A stretch of DNA of 64,000 bases from Acanthosepion lycidas (lineage: Eukaryota; Mollusca; Cephalopoda; Sepiida; Sepiidae), in the NCBI GenBank assembly GCA_963932145.1, contig OZ010580.1, positions 959,501-1,023,500 on the forward strand. The letters run 5' to 3'. A program made the position numbers and the translations under genes. How positions within the stretch are numbered: position 1 is the stretch's first letter; every line of letters begins with the position of its first letter. Of this stretch, positions 24,230-33,284 are shown in pieces. The notes beneath the pieces are model-generated. The model was not told the DNA's origin, did not search any database, and worked only from the letters and a program-made list of their open reading frames with translations.

Positions 24230-25380
24230 CAAAATCTCGGAAAATCGCGCGAGATATTCGTAGAGATAATCATCAGTAGCAGTGACGTCGCCATCATCAT
24301 TGACAACATAAAATCAAATTAAAGGATCATCATAATCATAAACTACATTAACACTTGACAATGGCTTCTACTATAAACACGTTTATCGTCTTAAGAATAT
24401 AATAAATTGTCGTCATAAACTAAATCATATATTGTATCAAAGTTATCATCACTATCAACAATATAATAAGAAGTAGCATCACAAAATTACATCATTAAGA
24501 AACTGTCACAAACTATAGCGTTTGGCGCCTTTCGAATCATCATCACGTATTACATCATTCAAAGCTCGTTATTCATCATTGTCATAAGCAATCTTAATCG
24601 TAACAATTTTCCCCAGTCTATTTTAGCACGAATTATCTGATAAAAACCTTTCTATGATTTATTTCTCACCAGAAACATTCAATTAGCAACAAAAATGCAA
24701 AGAGTTATTGAAAAATAAATCACGAATCATTGAACGAGATCTTAAGCGGCACCGTTAAAACCAACATCAGCAACATCAAGAATAAAAGTAAGCAGCCGAT
24801 CATCATCATCATAACAGGGTTTTCAACAACAGTAAATCTGAAATCAACATCAATGGCAGTATAAAGACACACAGACGAAGCATCACTATCGTCAAACCTT
24901 ATAGATCATGACATCATCACCATCGCCAAAGGAAATTCGATGTTAAAGAAAAAACTATAAATGAAGAGGAGTAGCTCGAGTAACGAGCGTTTTTATCAAA
25001 GATAGTCACATGGGCAGGTAGGTAATCAAGTAGTAGTAGGTAAAGAAAGAAAGCCTGTCTACACACCGATCTCCTTTACAGAAAAATACAACTGACCGTC
25101 GGCATACTACTTAGACTAGAGTTGTTGGTGGGGTAGGGCTACGGTGAGCTCAAAAAATCCCACCCCACCCTGTCAGAAAATAATAACAAAAACAAAAGAG
25201 AGAAGGAAGAAAAGATCGTCCAGTGATCTATCAGCATCATCGGACAAAACAAAAGAAACAAGCTGGAAAAAGACCCCCCTTCAAAAACTACTGTCACTTT
25301 GGGAGAATCGGACCATTTACCAAAAGAAAAAAAAGTGTTTTTTTTGGGGGGGGAGGTGGAGGAAGAAGAAGAAGAAGAAG
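24230..25380 (+). promoter_or_regulatory. Probable ERMP1 promoter and 5' UTR region
   Basis: This stretch is locally richer in CpG than its surroundings. It has a cgcgcgaga element near 24247 and a full CRE-type tgacgtc at about 24282, within and upstream of atc/cat-rich sequence. It ends in a GAA repeat immediately before the ERMP1 start codon. The ORF is open upstream of 25381, but only a GTG lies at its beginning, so this part is taken as untranslated. No TATA box is obvious. The promoter assignment is inference from position and motifs. Confidence 0.35.
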
Positions 25381-25996
25381 ATGATGGATGTTCGCCAACG
25401 TCGTCAATTCGCCGACGATAACAATGGCTTTATGACTCTCAACGCTTCCCAGTCAAAAAAAGACACGGTTTCCTCGTCCTCTCCACTGTCTTCGTTATCG
25501 TCACGAACTATTACCGAAAAAAAAATTCCTGGGTCTATAGCTTGGTCAGTTCTATTTGTTTATCATCTGGTCCTTTTTCTTTTCATTGTTAACAAACGAG
25601 CATGGTTCCCACCTGCCAAAAAGACAACTCCGGACAGCCCAGGAGTCTTTAACGATGTCTTTGAAGAAGAAACTGCCCGTAAACATCTTGATGCCCTCGT
25701 CAGCTTTGGACAGAGGACGGTGGGCAGTTATGCCAACGAGAAACTTGCTAAAGATTATATTCTTGGAGAATTGTACAAGATTCAAAAAAACACCGTGTCT
25801 ACTGCCCACATTTTACAAGTGGACGAACACAACGTCAGTGGTCAGTTTTCTATGAAACTTAAAAGTGATTTTCTTTCCGTCTATAGAAATCTGAAGAATT
25901 TAGTGGCAAAACTTGATCCTGTCTCCAAATTTGAAGATGCCACTGAAAATAGCGTATTGGTCAATTGCCATTATGACAGTGTTGCTGGAAGTCCAG
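25381..25996 (+). CDS. ERMP1: ERMP1, endoplasmic reticulum metallopeptidase 1, first coding exon
   Basis: Starts at ATGATGG (25381), the first ATG of the frame, and ends at CCAG|gtaagt after 25996, leaving a one-base codon overhang. The product begins with a hydrophilic cytosolic tail rich in Ser and Lys, then a single hydrophobic segment (IAWSVLFVYHLVLFLFIV, about residues 56-75) that fits the first transmembrane helix. The luminal start of the M28 peptidase domain follows: F..E.ARKHLDALVSFGQR, TVGSYANE, QVDEHNVSGQF, VYRNLKNLVAKL and LVNCHYDSVAGSPG. The H in NCHYDS is the first zinc ligand of the family. ERMP1 is a multipass ER membrane peptidase. The next expected block (ASDDA, carrying the bridging Asp) was not found downstream, so only the first exon appears to be in the window. 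Confidence 0.88.
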
Positions 25997-28560
25997 GTAA
26001 GTTTGTTTGAACATTTATATATCCAGGTAATTTGCTTTTTAAGCCCCGCGCTAATTATCTAATAAAAATTTCACGAAGTTTAAAAATGTACATGTTTAAT
26101 TCGAAAATAACAAAGAAATTTTGATAAAATCTACCGTTTTTAGAAGTTATCGTCAATAAAAGTTCGGATTCCTTCGTGTTACGGCACGGTATCTGCTGAT
26201 CATAACATTAATCCCATCCATACAGGAAAAATTAAAAAATTGGTTTGTGGACATTGAAATAGATTTCTGAAAATTTAAAAAAAAAAAATAAAAACTTGTT
26301 TGTGTTAATGGTATTTTTTTGTTTCTAACTAATAAAAAAAAAATTCTTCATTTTTTTTTTTTCTTTATTTTTTGTATTTTTTCCATGTTTTAAAAATTAA
26401 AACAATATTTAATTCATGATTGTTTTTCTTTCTCTCGATTTAAAAAGAAATTCTTTCCGTCTCTTCAAATTATCCTTCCCGACTCAATGAATGAAAAATT
26501 CTAATCTTTCTTGTCTGGAACTCGAAGCTTGTTATATATTTTTTTTATCTAATTTGTGCAAAAGTTCCCAGTGTCTTTTTAATTAAACATCTTTAATTAT
26601 TTTATTAAAAACTGATTTTTTTTTTTAAACTTTGTATTAAAATTTAAAAAGAAAAAAAATGGGCTTTAGAAATGTTTTCTTCTTTTTACACGCAGTTATT
26701 TTAAACCTGCCAAATTTTACAAGTACGCAAACGACAAAAACATTTATAATTTGCATGTTTGTCTTATTATTAGTTTAGGAAAGTTTTAAAATATTTTTTC
26801 ATACACCAGTTCAAATATACAATTTATCCGAGATCAAAACTGTTTGGGTGGTGTCAAATATTTTTTTAAAATAAAATAAAATTGCACATCTATTCATATT
26901 CCATAATATTCGAAAATTTAAAAAAATCCTTTTTTCCTTTTAATCCTAAGTAAGAGTGACTTGAAAAATACCTGATTCTAGATGTGTTTTGTTGAATTTG
27001 ATCATAAAGAAAAAAATTGCAAGGTGACCCGGCATTGCCCAGTATGAAGATCAAGTGAAATCGATTAAAAACAAAAACTCAAGGTCAATTAGAGTCGAAC
27101 AAAGACACTTGTTTAATTACTATTCTGAAAAAGATTCCGAATATTCTGTCGGTCAACCATCTCATTGACATGAATGGTGTAGTTTTAAAAAAGATTAGTC
27201 GATTAATGTTAAATTTAAAGATTTGCTTAGCCAGGCAGAAGGCCACAAGTTATGTTTTTTTTTTTTTATCTTTCATTAAAATTTCATCTGTACTTTTTAG
27301 TACCAAATAATAAAGTGGCTCTTAATTTTCCTCCTCTGTTTTTTTGGTAACAGCCGTCTTTAGAAAAGAATCAAAGTTCGTTTTAACTTTTACGGCATAT
27401 ATTGCGCACCACAATGCTTCCTCAGTAATGTCTATTCTATTCTGGGGTCATAGAAAGTTTTTTGGGCCACCATGACATCAGATTTTCTCCCTTGAGTGCG
27501 ATTATTTCTCGACTAGCATCCTGGTATAACTACCACATGCAAGAATTTTTTTAACAATATTTTTTTTGCGCCTACACAAATGAAATGTTTTTTTTTTTGT
27601 TTGTTTTTTTTTTTTAAAATCCTATAGGAATTCTGACCAATCGGGATTTGTTAGTTCACTGACCACGTCATCATTGTATTTTTTTTTTTTTAACCAAGTA
27701 TGTTCACTGTAGGCCCTGTAGGGAAAAGTATACCCCCCCACACACACACACACTTGGAGAAAATGCATTTTAGTGACAGATAAAATGTAAAATTGTAAAT
27801 ATAAACTAAATTATTATTTGTTTTTTTTTCTTTAGCCACGGATGGAAATAATATTGGTGTTTTTATTTCAAACTTGACCACTGACTTCTGGTGCCAGAAG
27901 GAAGTGTATAGCTATCGCAGCCACATGGTAGTCTAAGTAGTTTTTCTTTCTATTTATTTATTTTTATGCAATCTATTTTGATTTTTTGCAATGAACTCTA
28001 GCTTAGAGGAGATGAGCTGTTCTCATTTTTCCCAGATAAGAAACCAAATATTTTCTCTCAACTCAGTATTCTGTATTATTCATTTGTATTTTTTTGTATG
28101 TTTGAAGGAGAATTTTTAGGGTAGTATTTACCTTTCCCTAGAATTGCATGCTTTTAGGCTGGATTTGAAATTGCTCCAATAGACCTCAAATCTTCTTTAT
28201 TTTGCTTTTATTTTATTTTATTTTATTTTTTAAATAAATTAAGTAAGTTCATCTCAAATTTTTGAAAGATCCTTCTACATTTTTTAAAGTACTATACATT
28301 TACTTTATTTGTGCGTAAATAAAATCCCTATTTTCCAAGTAAAGCCTGTGTGTACTTCATTTCTTTTCTTATCTTTTTATCCATCCTTCCATATTTTTTT
28401 TTTTTTAGCTTTTACTATAATTAACTCTGTATAATTATAAAGGGTAATTATTTTAGAATCATTTCACCACAAGCAACTCATTAAAGCCACTAAGATGTAG
28501 GTTACTGAGTGTGAGAGAATATAAGAAAAAAAGTTTTTAAGGACTATAAAAGAACAGAAA
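25997..28560. other. Start of a large ERMP1 intron
   Basis: AT-rich sequence with many poly-T runs and a (CA)n tract at 27738-27752. Apart from the exon-like segment at 27836-27938 nothing is recognised. It would be intronic if ERMP1 continues to the right. Confidence 0.5.
27836..27938 (+). other. Exon-like segment of unknown identity
   Basis: Follows a long pyrimidine tract and tttag acceptor. Joined to the ERMP1 donor at 25996 it stays in phase and reads TDGNNIGVFISNLTTDFWCQ, then KEVYSYRSHMVV and a stop. This does not match the expected ERMP1 continuation, and a downstream donor (ATG|gtagtc) is weak. It could be an alternative terminal exon, part of an unknown repeat or chance. Confidence 0.2.
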
Positions 28561-28561
28561 T

Positions 28562-28689
28562 GAAGAAGACAAGATACCAATTGACATTGCATTTAATTTT
28601 TGAAGGTTAAATTTGACCAGAAAGCAAGAAGCCAGAAGAGTTCCACAAGTGAGAAATATGAGAGAAGAAACTGTTAGCATAGAACTTAC
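28562..28689 (-). mobile_element. LINE C-terminal fragment (partial duplicate)
   Basis: Closely matches 29531-29609 (accagaaagcaagaagccag, then a divergent ttccacaag and gagagaagaaac, ending agaactta). On the minus strand this is the LWNS..ASCF end of a LINE ORF2. It directly abuts the gypsy fragment on its left side. Confidence 0.6.
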
Positions 28690-29523
28690 CTGAATATATT
28701 GAAACCTGGCTTAGGTGTTTCACAGTGTTGTTGAGAGTGAAAAAACTAGTGGGGGAGAAAATGTTGATATAGATTTGTTTTTGGCTTTAGCAGGGTGTGA
28801 GGCCATAAAAAAATCTCCATCATAGTCTATTCCAAAGGAAGATTTATCCTATGAAAAAAATTACTGTCATCATAAACGCAAATATACAACCAAAAAAAAG
28901 ATTGGTCATAGCAGAAAGAACTAAATTTCTTGAGAATAGACAGAGATCAGATGAAACTATTATGTAATATATGCAGCAATTGAAAGAAGTGTCAAGATAT
29001 TGTGAGTTTGAAAGTATGGGTTCAGAACAAATGCCTATTGAAGACAATCTAATTTTGCTAGGACTCATTGAAGGAATGTTTGACATCTCATACAAGCTTA
29101 AATTCTAGAGCAGCTTCAAGCTCATAATATGAATCTGGATATGAATGTGCAGTGTTCTTACAACAATTGGAATTGATTCAAAAATTTAATGCTTCTGATG
29201 GCAGCATGAAAACTTATACTGCTACTAAAAGTTTACTTGTATACAGATATAAGGAACATGAAATATAATCAGTAACATGTAAGAGCAAAAATAAGTGTCC
29301 GGTCTTTGGGAAATGGTGTTTTAAGTATAAAAAGAGGAATCTTTTCCAGATGGTGTGCACATATGGAAAATGAGTGAAAAAAAGTGAAAAATATAGATCC
29401 TTTGATTGGAAATATGGAAGTATTTGAGATAAAAGCACAGGATAAAAATAAGGAAATGGTGAAGTTGAATGGAGTAACTTAAGCAGGTGGATACTGGAAG
29501 TGATGTTAAGTTGATACTGAGAA
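28690..29523 (+). mobile_element. Ty3/gypsy fragment: gag to start of protease
   Basis: Collinear with 32527-33345 of the element at 32383-36354: tgaatatattgaaacctg at the start, the CEFESMGSEQMPIEDNL and IEGMFDISYK gag block, and a zinc knuckle decayed to CFKYKKRNLFQMVC (two ligands lost). It stops just after the protease motif QVDTGSDV. Frameshifts and stops are present. It sits between two pieces of the same type of LINE fragment. Confidence 0.78.
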
Positions 29524-29870
29524 GATCAACGTTAACCAGAAAGCAAGAAGCCAGATGAGAATTCCACAAGCGAGAAGTACGAGAGAAGAAACAGTTAGGA
29601 TAGAACTTACTGTTACATCTAGCCATTTCAACTGTAAAATGATCAGACCTTGTTGCAAATCTAGTATTACATTTAAATTCATAAAGTCTAAGTACCATAG
29701 AGAAAAGTTCATCAGAACAATTACCACGAAAGTATTTATAGAAAAGGCACAGGGAAGCTATGTTAATATGGTGGAAAAGTGACTGAAACAGAGATGTCAT
29801 GTCAGGACCAATAACATTGCATATTTTTCTTTTTGTTTTATCAAGAATCTCTAAATACATAACAAATATG
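29524..29870 (-). mobile_element. LINE ORF2 C-terminal fragment
   Basis: The minus-strand frame reads ILDKTKRKICNVIGPDMTSL, SLFHHINIASLCLFYKYFRG, NCSDELF, RSDHFTVEMARCN, FFSRTSRLWNSHLASCF. This is the typical C-terminal region of CR1/Jockey-like reverse transcriptases. The endonuclease fragment at 30960-31640 on the same strand could be part of the same copy with the middle lost. Confidence 0.72.
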
Positions 29871-30959
29871 AGACATCAGTAAATGTTGAACAAGGAATAA
29901 GGTGCCATGAAAAATTCCCTTTTTCAGTTTTAATTTTTTTTAAATATTTAAAATTATCTTTTTATTTACTTTTAATTATAAAAGAAGATAAACTTCTTTT
30001 ATTAAAATACAGTAGACTCTAATTTAAAAAAATTACTTGAATACATTCAAGAAAGAAGGAATTAATTGTAGGTGAGACTCCAACTATCACTAAATTAAAA
30101 GCCCAGAGTCATTGCTTCTCTTCTCTTTAGCAATAAAAAAAAAATAAGTGTAGAGATTTCCTTCTATTTTTCCTTTCAAATGGCTCTCTACATTTTCTTT
30201 ATTTGATGCTTCCATGGCTCCACAGGGCTTACTGATTATGTACAAGGGATTCTCCAAAAGTAATGCTGCCTATTTATTTCCATATGTTCCATTGTTATTT
30301 CCATACAACAAATACAAAAAACACAATAATACTATTAGAGAAAGCAAGTTTTCAGCTACAAAACAGTCATTTTCCATATGGTTACTACCATTGGCTATGC
30401 ACTTTCACTAGGTCTGAATAAGAGCTAGCATTCAGCACTTATAAAATCTGTAAGCAGCAAAGGCAAATCCCTTATTCACAGCAGCGATGTACTCACATTC
30501 ACAGTTTAGTATCCATTCAGCAAATGTCAATTATTGCCAATGGGTACAGTTTTTCTGCATGATTGGATTTTCTAACACTTTTGCTTTCATGTCATCTCAT
30601 GTCAGGTGCTATTTTATACTTGATGCTATATGTTATTCAGCTATTTTTAATAATGCAAAATATACAAAAACAAAAAATTAAAAAAAAAACAATCCAATTC
30701 AACATTTACTGCCATTTCTCTAATATCTCCTTTTGACATTATGAGTCAAAATAATAAAATAGAAGGAACATTTGTATCTTAATTTTTCTTTTTAAACTTT
30801 TTATAATTTTTTTTTTGTTGTTGAAATTTTGCCGAAGTTTTTTTAGGGAAAAGAATATAATAGCATATAGTTGTTAAACTTGTCAGCCACCTTTTGTTTA
30901 ATTAAGCATCAAACAAAAAGTTGTTCTGATAAAATATTGACATTTTTTTATACTGTTTT
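29871..30959. other. Non-coding stretch between LINE remnants
   Basis: No domain recognised. Because it lies between LINE endonuclease and C-terminal remnants of the same orientation, it may be eroded LINE sequence, but I see no motif to prove it. Confidence 0.35.
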
Positions 30960-31640
30960 TCACCCAATACAAGACTCAAGATCCAAGTTTTTTGTTTTTA
31001 TTTTTGACTTGGACTGCATGCACATGGCTGCTCTTTGCATTTTCCAGGACTTTCTTGCAGTGGTTGCAAGCAGTTCTGAATGATTCACTTTGATAGAAAT
31101 GCTAATAAAAGTTAGTCGTAGCATATTCAGGCATGGACCAAGGCAGGTAATTTGCATTTGGTTTCTTATCAAATTTGATATAGATCATTGAGTGATTTGA
31201 AGTGCCCAAGGGAGGTAATACCTCAGTGGATCATTGTTCAAGGCAGGAGGTGAGGTCGAGGTCTAAAATGTTTGTAGGATGGCCAGCTATATCTGGAATA
31301 CGAGTAGGCTTATCCACAAACTGTCATAAGTGATAGAAAAGTCATGACAGTATTTCCTTATTTTGTTGGTTATAGTGGATATTGAAATCATCACAAATAT
31401 GAATGATATCTGAAGAATGAACAGAAAAGTTATCAATCTTTTTAGATATTCTGCAATACCATCAACTGGAATGTGCTAGATGGTGAAGATGAAGGACATG
31501 TTATGATTGAGGGCCACCCAAAAGCACATGAATGGGAGTTCAGGGTCCTCATTTTTGGGGGTTCTGCCACAGGAAATCCATCTTTGATACGGGACCTAAG
31601 CCCATCGCTATTTTAATTTTAAAGAGTCATCTTTTAATCT
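30960..31640 (-). mobile_element. LINE apurinic-like endonuclease fragment
   Basis: Minus-strand translation shows DFNIHYNQQNKEILS, then PTRIPDIAGHPTNILDLDLT and LPPLGTSNHSMIYIKFDKK. These are the GDFN, TRxxD..LDLxxT and SDH-type motifs of the exonuclease-endonuclease-phosphatase domain of non-LTR retrotransposons. The final catalytic D of SDH is N here (SNH). Frameshifts are present. Confidence 0.7.
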
Positions 31641-31767
31641 GAGGATTGTAAATAGTTTCTGCTTCAAATGTGTGATATATTTATAAGAAAAAAAACCCTA
31701 CCTCCCTATAATGTGTGTAATGTTTCATTCACATTCAGAAAACATTGATTCTACTGTCAAAACTTAC

Positions 31768-31828
31768 CTTTACTCAAAAATCCATTAACAATTCTCTTGC
31801 TAAGTTCTGTCACTGATATTGTATCCAT
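31768..31828 (-). CDS. Candidate first coding exon of an unidentified gene
   Basis: ATG at 31828-31826 in a good context (ATTACCATGG) opens MDTISVTELSKRIVNGFLSK and reaches a consensus donor AAAG|gtaagt at 31767. The same frame is open further upstream (to 31945), so the start could be earlier. The sequence just upstream on the minus strand has promoter-like elements. I do not recognise the protein family and no second exon was found to the left among the transposon remnants. If real, the gene would run leftward, opposite to ERMP1. Confidence 0.35.
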
Positions 31829-31934
31829 GGTAATAAATAAAACCCTGAATAAAACTGTGGTGAACAGCTCCATAGAAGCAAGCGAGCCAGAGTTGCTTGC
31901 ATCTGGTGTATAGGAAAATAAGGGTTTTACCTTA

Positions 31935-32300
31935 ACGTGTGGCACGTGACATCAGCAAGTTTGCTCTGCGAAAATGGCATTACTCTCCCGTCCAGCCATT
32001 CTAGCAGTATGTGCAGTGATGAGGGTTTTTTGTACAGATTGGCATGCTTCCACCAATAGCAAGTCCTGTGCTGATTGGTCGAACTGGAGGAGGCAATTTG
32101 CCTGTGTAACCGAGAATAAAAGCAAAGAATGCTGATTGGTTGGTGAACTGCGATGTTGGCCTGATAAAAGAGGGCTGGAGCAGTGAAAACAGGGAGAAAT
32201 GACGGCTATACGTAGTGATGTGTGAAGAAAGCGAGGATGGTGAATTGAACCAGTGATATTTTGATTTGTACAAGTGATGTTGCAGCAATACAGACTTATT
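31935..32300 (-). promoter_or_regulatory. Promoter-like region with CCAAT boxes and a CRE/E-box
   Basis: On the minus strand there are two ccaatcag boxes (plus-strand ctgattggt near 32072 and 32132), and a tgatgtcacgtgccacacgt cluster (about 31935-31955) combining a CRE-like half with an E-box. It is more GC-rich than the surroundings and lies just upstream of the candidate exon at 31768-31828. A family of LTR or other repeat regulatory sequence is an alternative. Confidence 0.4.
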
Positions 32301-32382
32301 TAAACTACAAAAACTTTATTAAGGGAGGCAGTGATTAAAAACTGAAAACCAATTTGTTTGGGATTATTATTATTATTATTAT

Positions 32383-32491
32383 TGTGATATGTAAATGAGG
32401 TACTGTATAAAAGGCAGTATTGCCAAACCCATGGGGTAGTTATCTTCTCTTGATGTGACTACATCTGTCAGAGAGAATACCTATTGTAAGA
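32383..32491 (+). repeat. 5' LTR of the gypsy element at 32383-36354
   Basis: Direct repeat of 36246-36354 with shared words gtgatatgtaaatgaggtac, agttatcttctcttgatg and gagaatacctat. It contains tataaaag near 32408, a plausible TATA box. The 3' limit is approximate. Confidence 0.82.
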
Positions 32492-32523
32492 ATATGGTGT
32501 CGCCAATTGGTTACTGAACCACG

Positions 32524-33270
32524 ATGGAGGATCCTGAATATATTGAAACCTGCCTAAGGTGTTTTGCAGCATCCGCAAGAGAAAAAAATGCTGGAGGAGA
32601 AAATGAAGTTATGGATTTGTTTTTAGCCTCAGTGGGGTTTGAGGCCATAAAAAAATCCGTAATGGTCTATCCCAAAGTGTTGGAAGATTTAGCATATAAA
32701 AAAATTGCTGCCATCATAAAAGCAAATATATGACCAAATAAAGATTGGTCAAAGTAGAAAAAACTAAATTTCTCAAGAGTAGACAAGAGACTGGACAAAA
32801 TTATTATGCAATATATACAGCAATTGAAAGAAATGTAAGATATTGTGAGTTTGAAAGAATGGGTTCAGAACAAATGCCTATTGAAGACAATCTAATTCTG
32901 CTAAGACTGATTGAAGGAATGTTTGACATCTCGTACAAGCATAAAATTCTAGAGCAGCTTCAAGCTCATAATATGAATCTGGATGCATGTATGGAGTTCT
33001 TACAACAATTGGAATTGATTAAAAAATTTAATGCCTCTGAAGGCAGCATGGAGATTTATAGTGCTACTGAAATTTTACTTGTATTGCAGATATTGCATTG
33101 AGGAACATGAAAAGAGCAAAAATAAGTTTCTGGCTCTTGGGAAATGGTGTTTTAGGTGTGGAAAGAGGAATCATTTCCAGACAGTATGCACATATGAAAA
33201 GTGAGTGGAAAATCTAGATCCTTTGATTGAAAATCTGGAAGTATTTGAGATAAGAGTAGGGAAATGGTAA
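32524..33270 (+). pseudogene. gag with CCHC zinc knuckle (gypsy at 32383-36354)
   Basis: Opens with MEDPEYIETCLRCFAASARE, continues through frameshifts to CEFERMGSEQMPIEDNL, LRLIEGMFDIS and MNLDACMEFLQQLELIKKF, and ends with a CCHC zinc knuckle (CFRCGKRNHFQTVC) near 33147-33190. Gag packages the element RNA. Stops at about 32731 and 33100 split it into pieces. Confidence 0.75.
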
Positions 33271-33284
33271 AGTTGAACATAGTA

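Noticed and set aside
25144..25380. Upstream extension of the ERMP1 reading frame
   Set aside because: It begins with GTG, which is not a usual eukaryotic start; the first ATG is at 25381. The sequence is low-complexity and A-rich, better explained as 5' UTR.
28680..28700. Splice donor on the minus strand (ATTCAG|gtaagt)
   Set aside because: It falls exactly on the junction between a LINE fragment and a gypsy fragment, so the match to a donor is coincidental.
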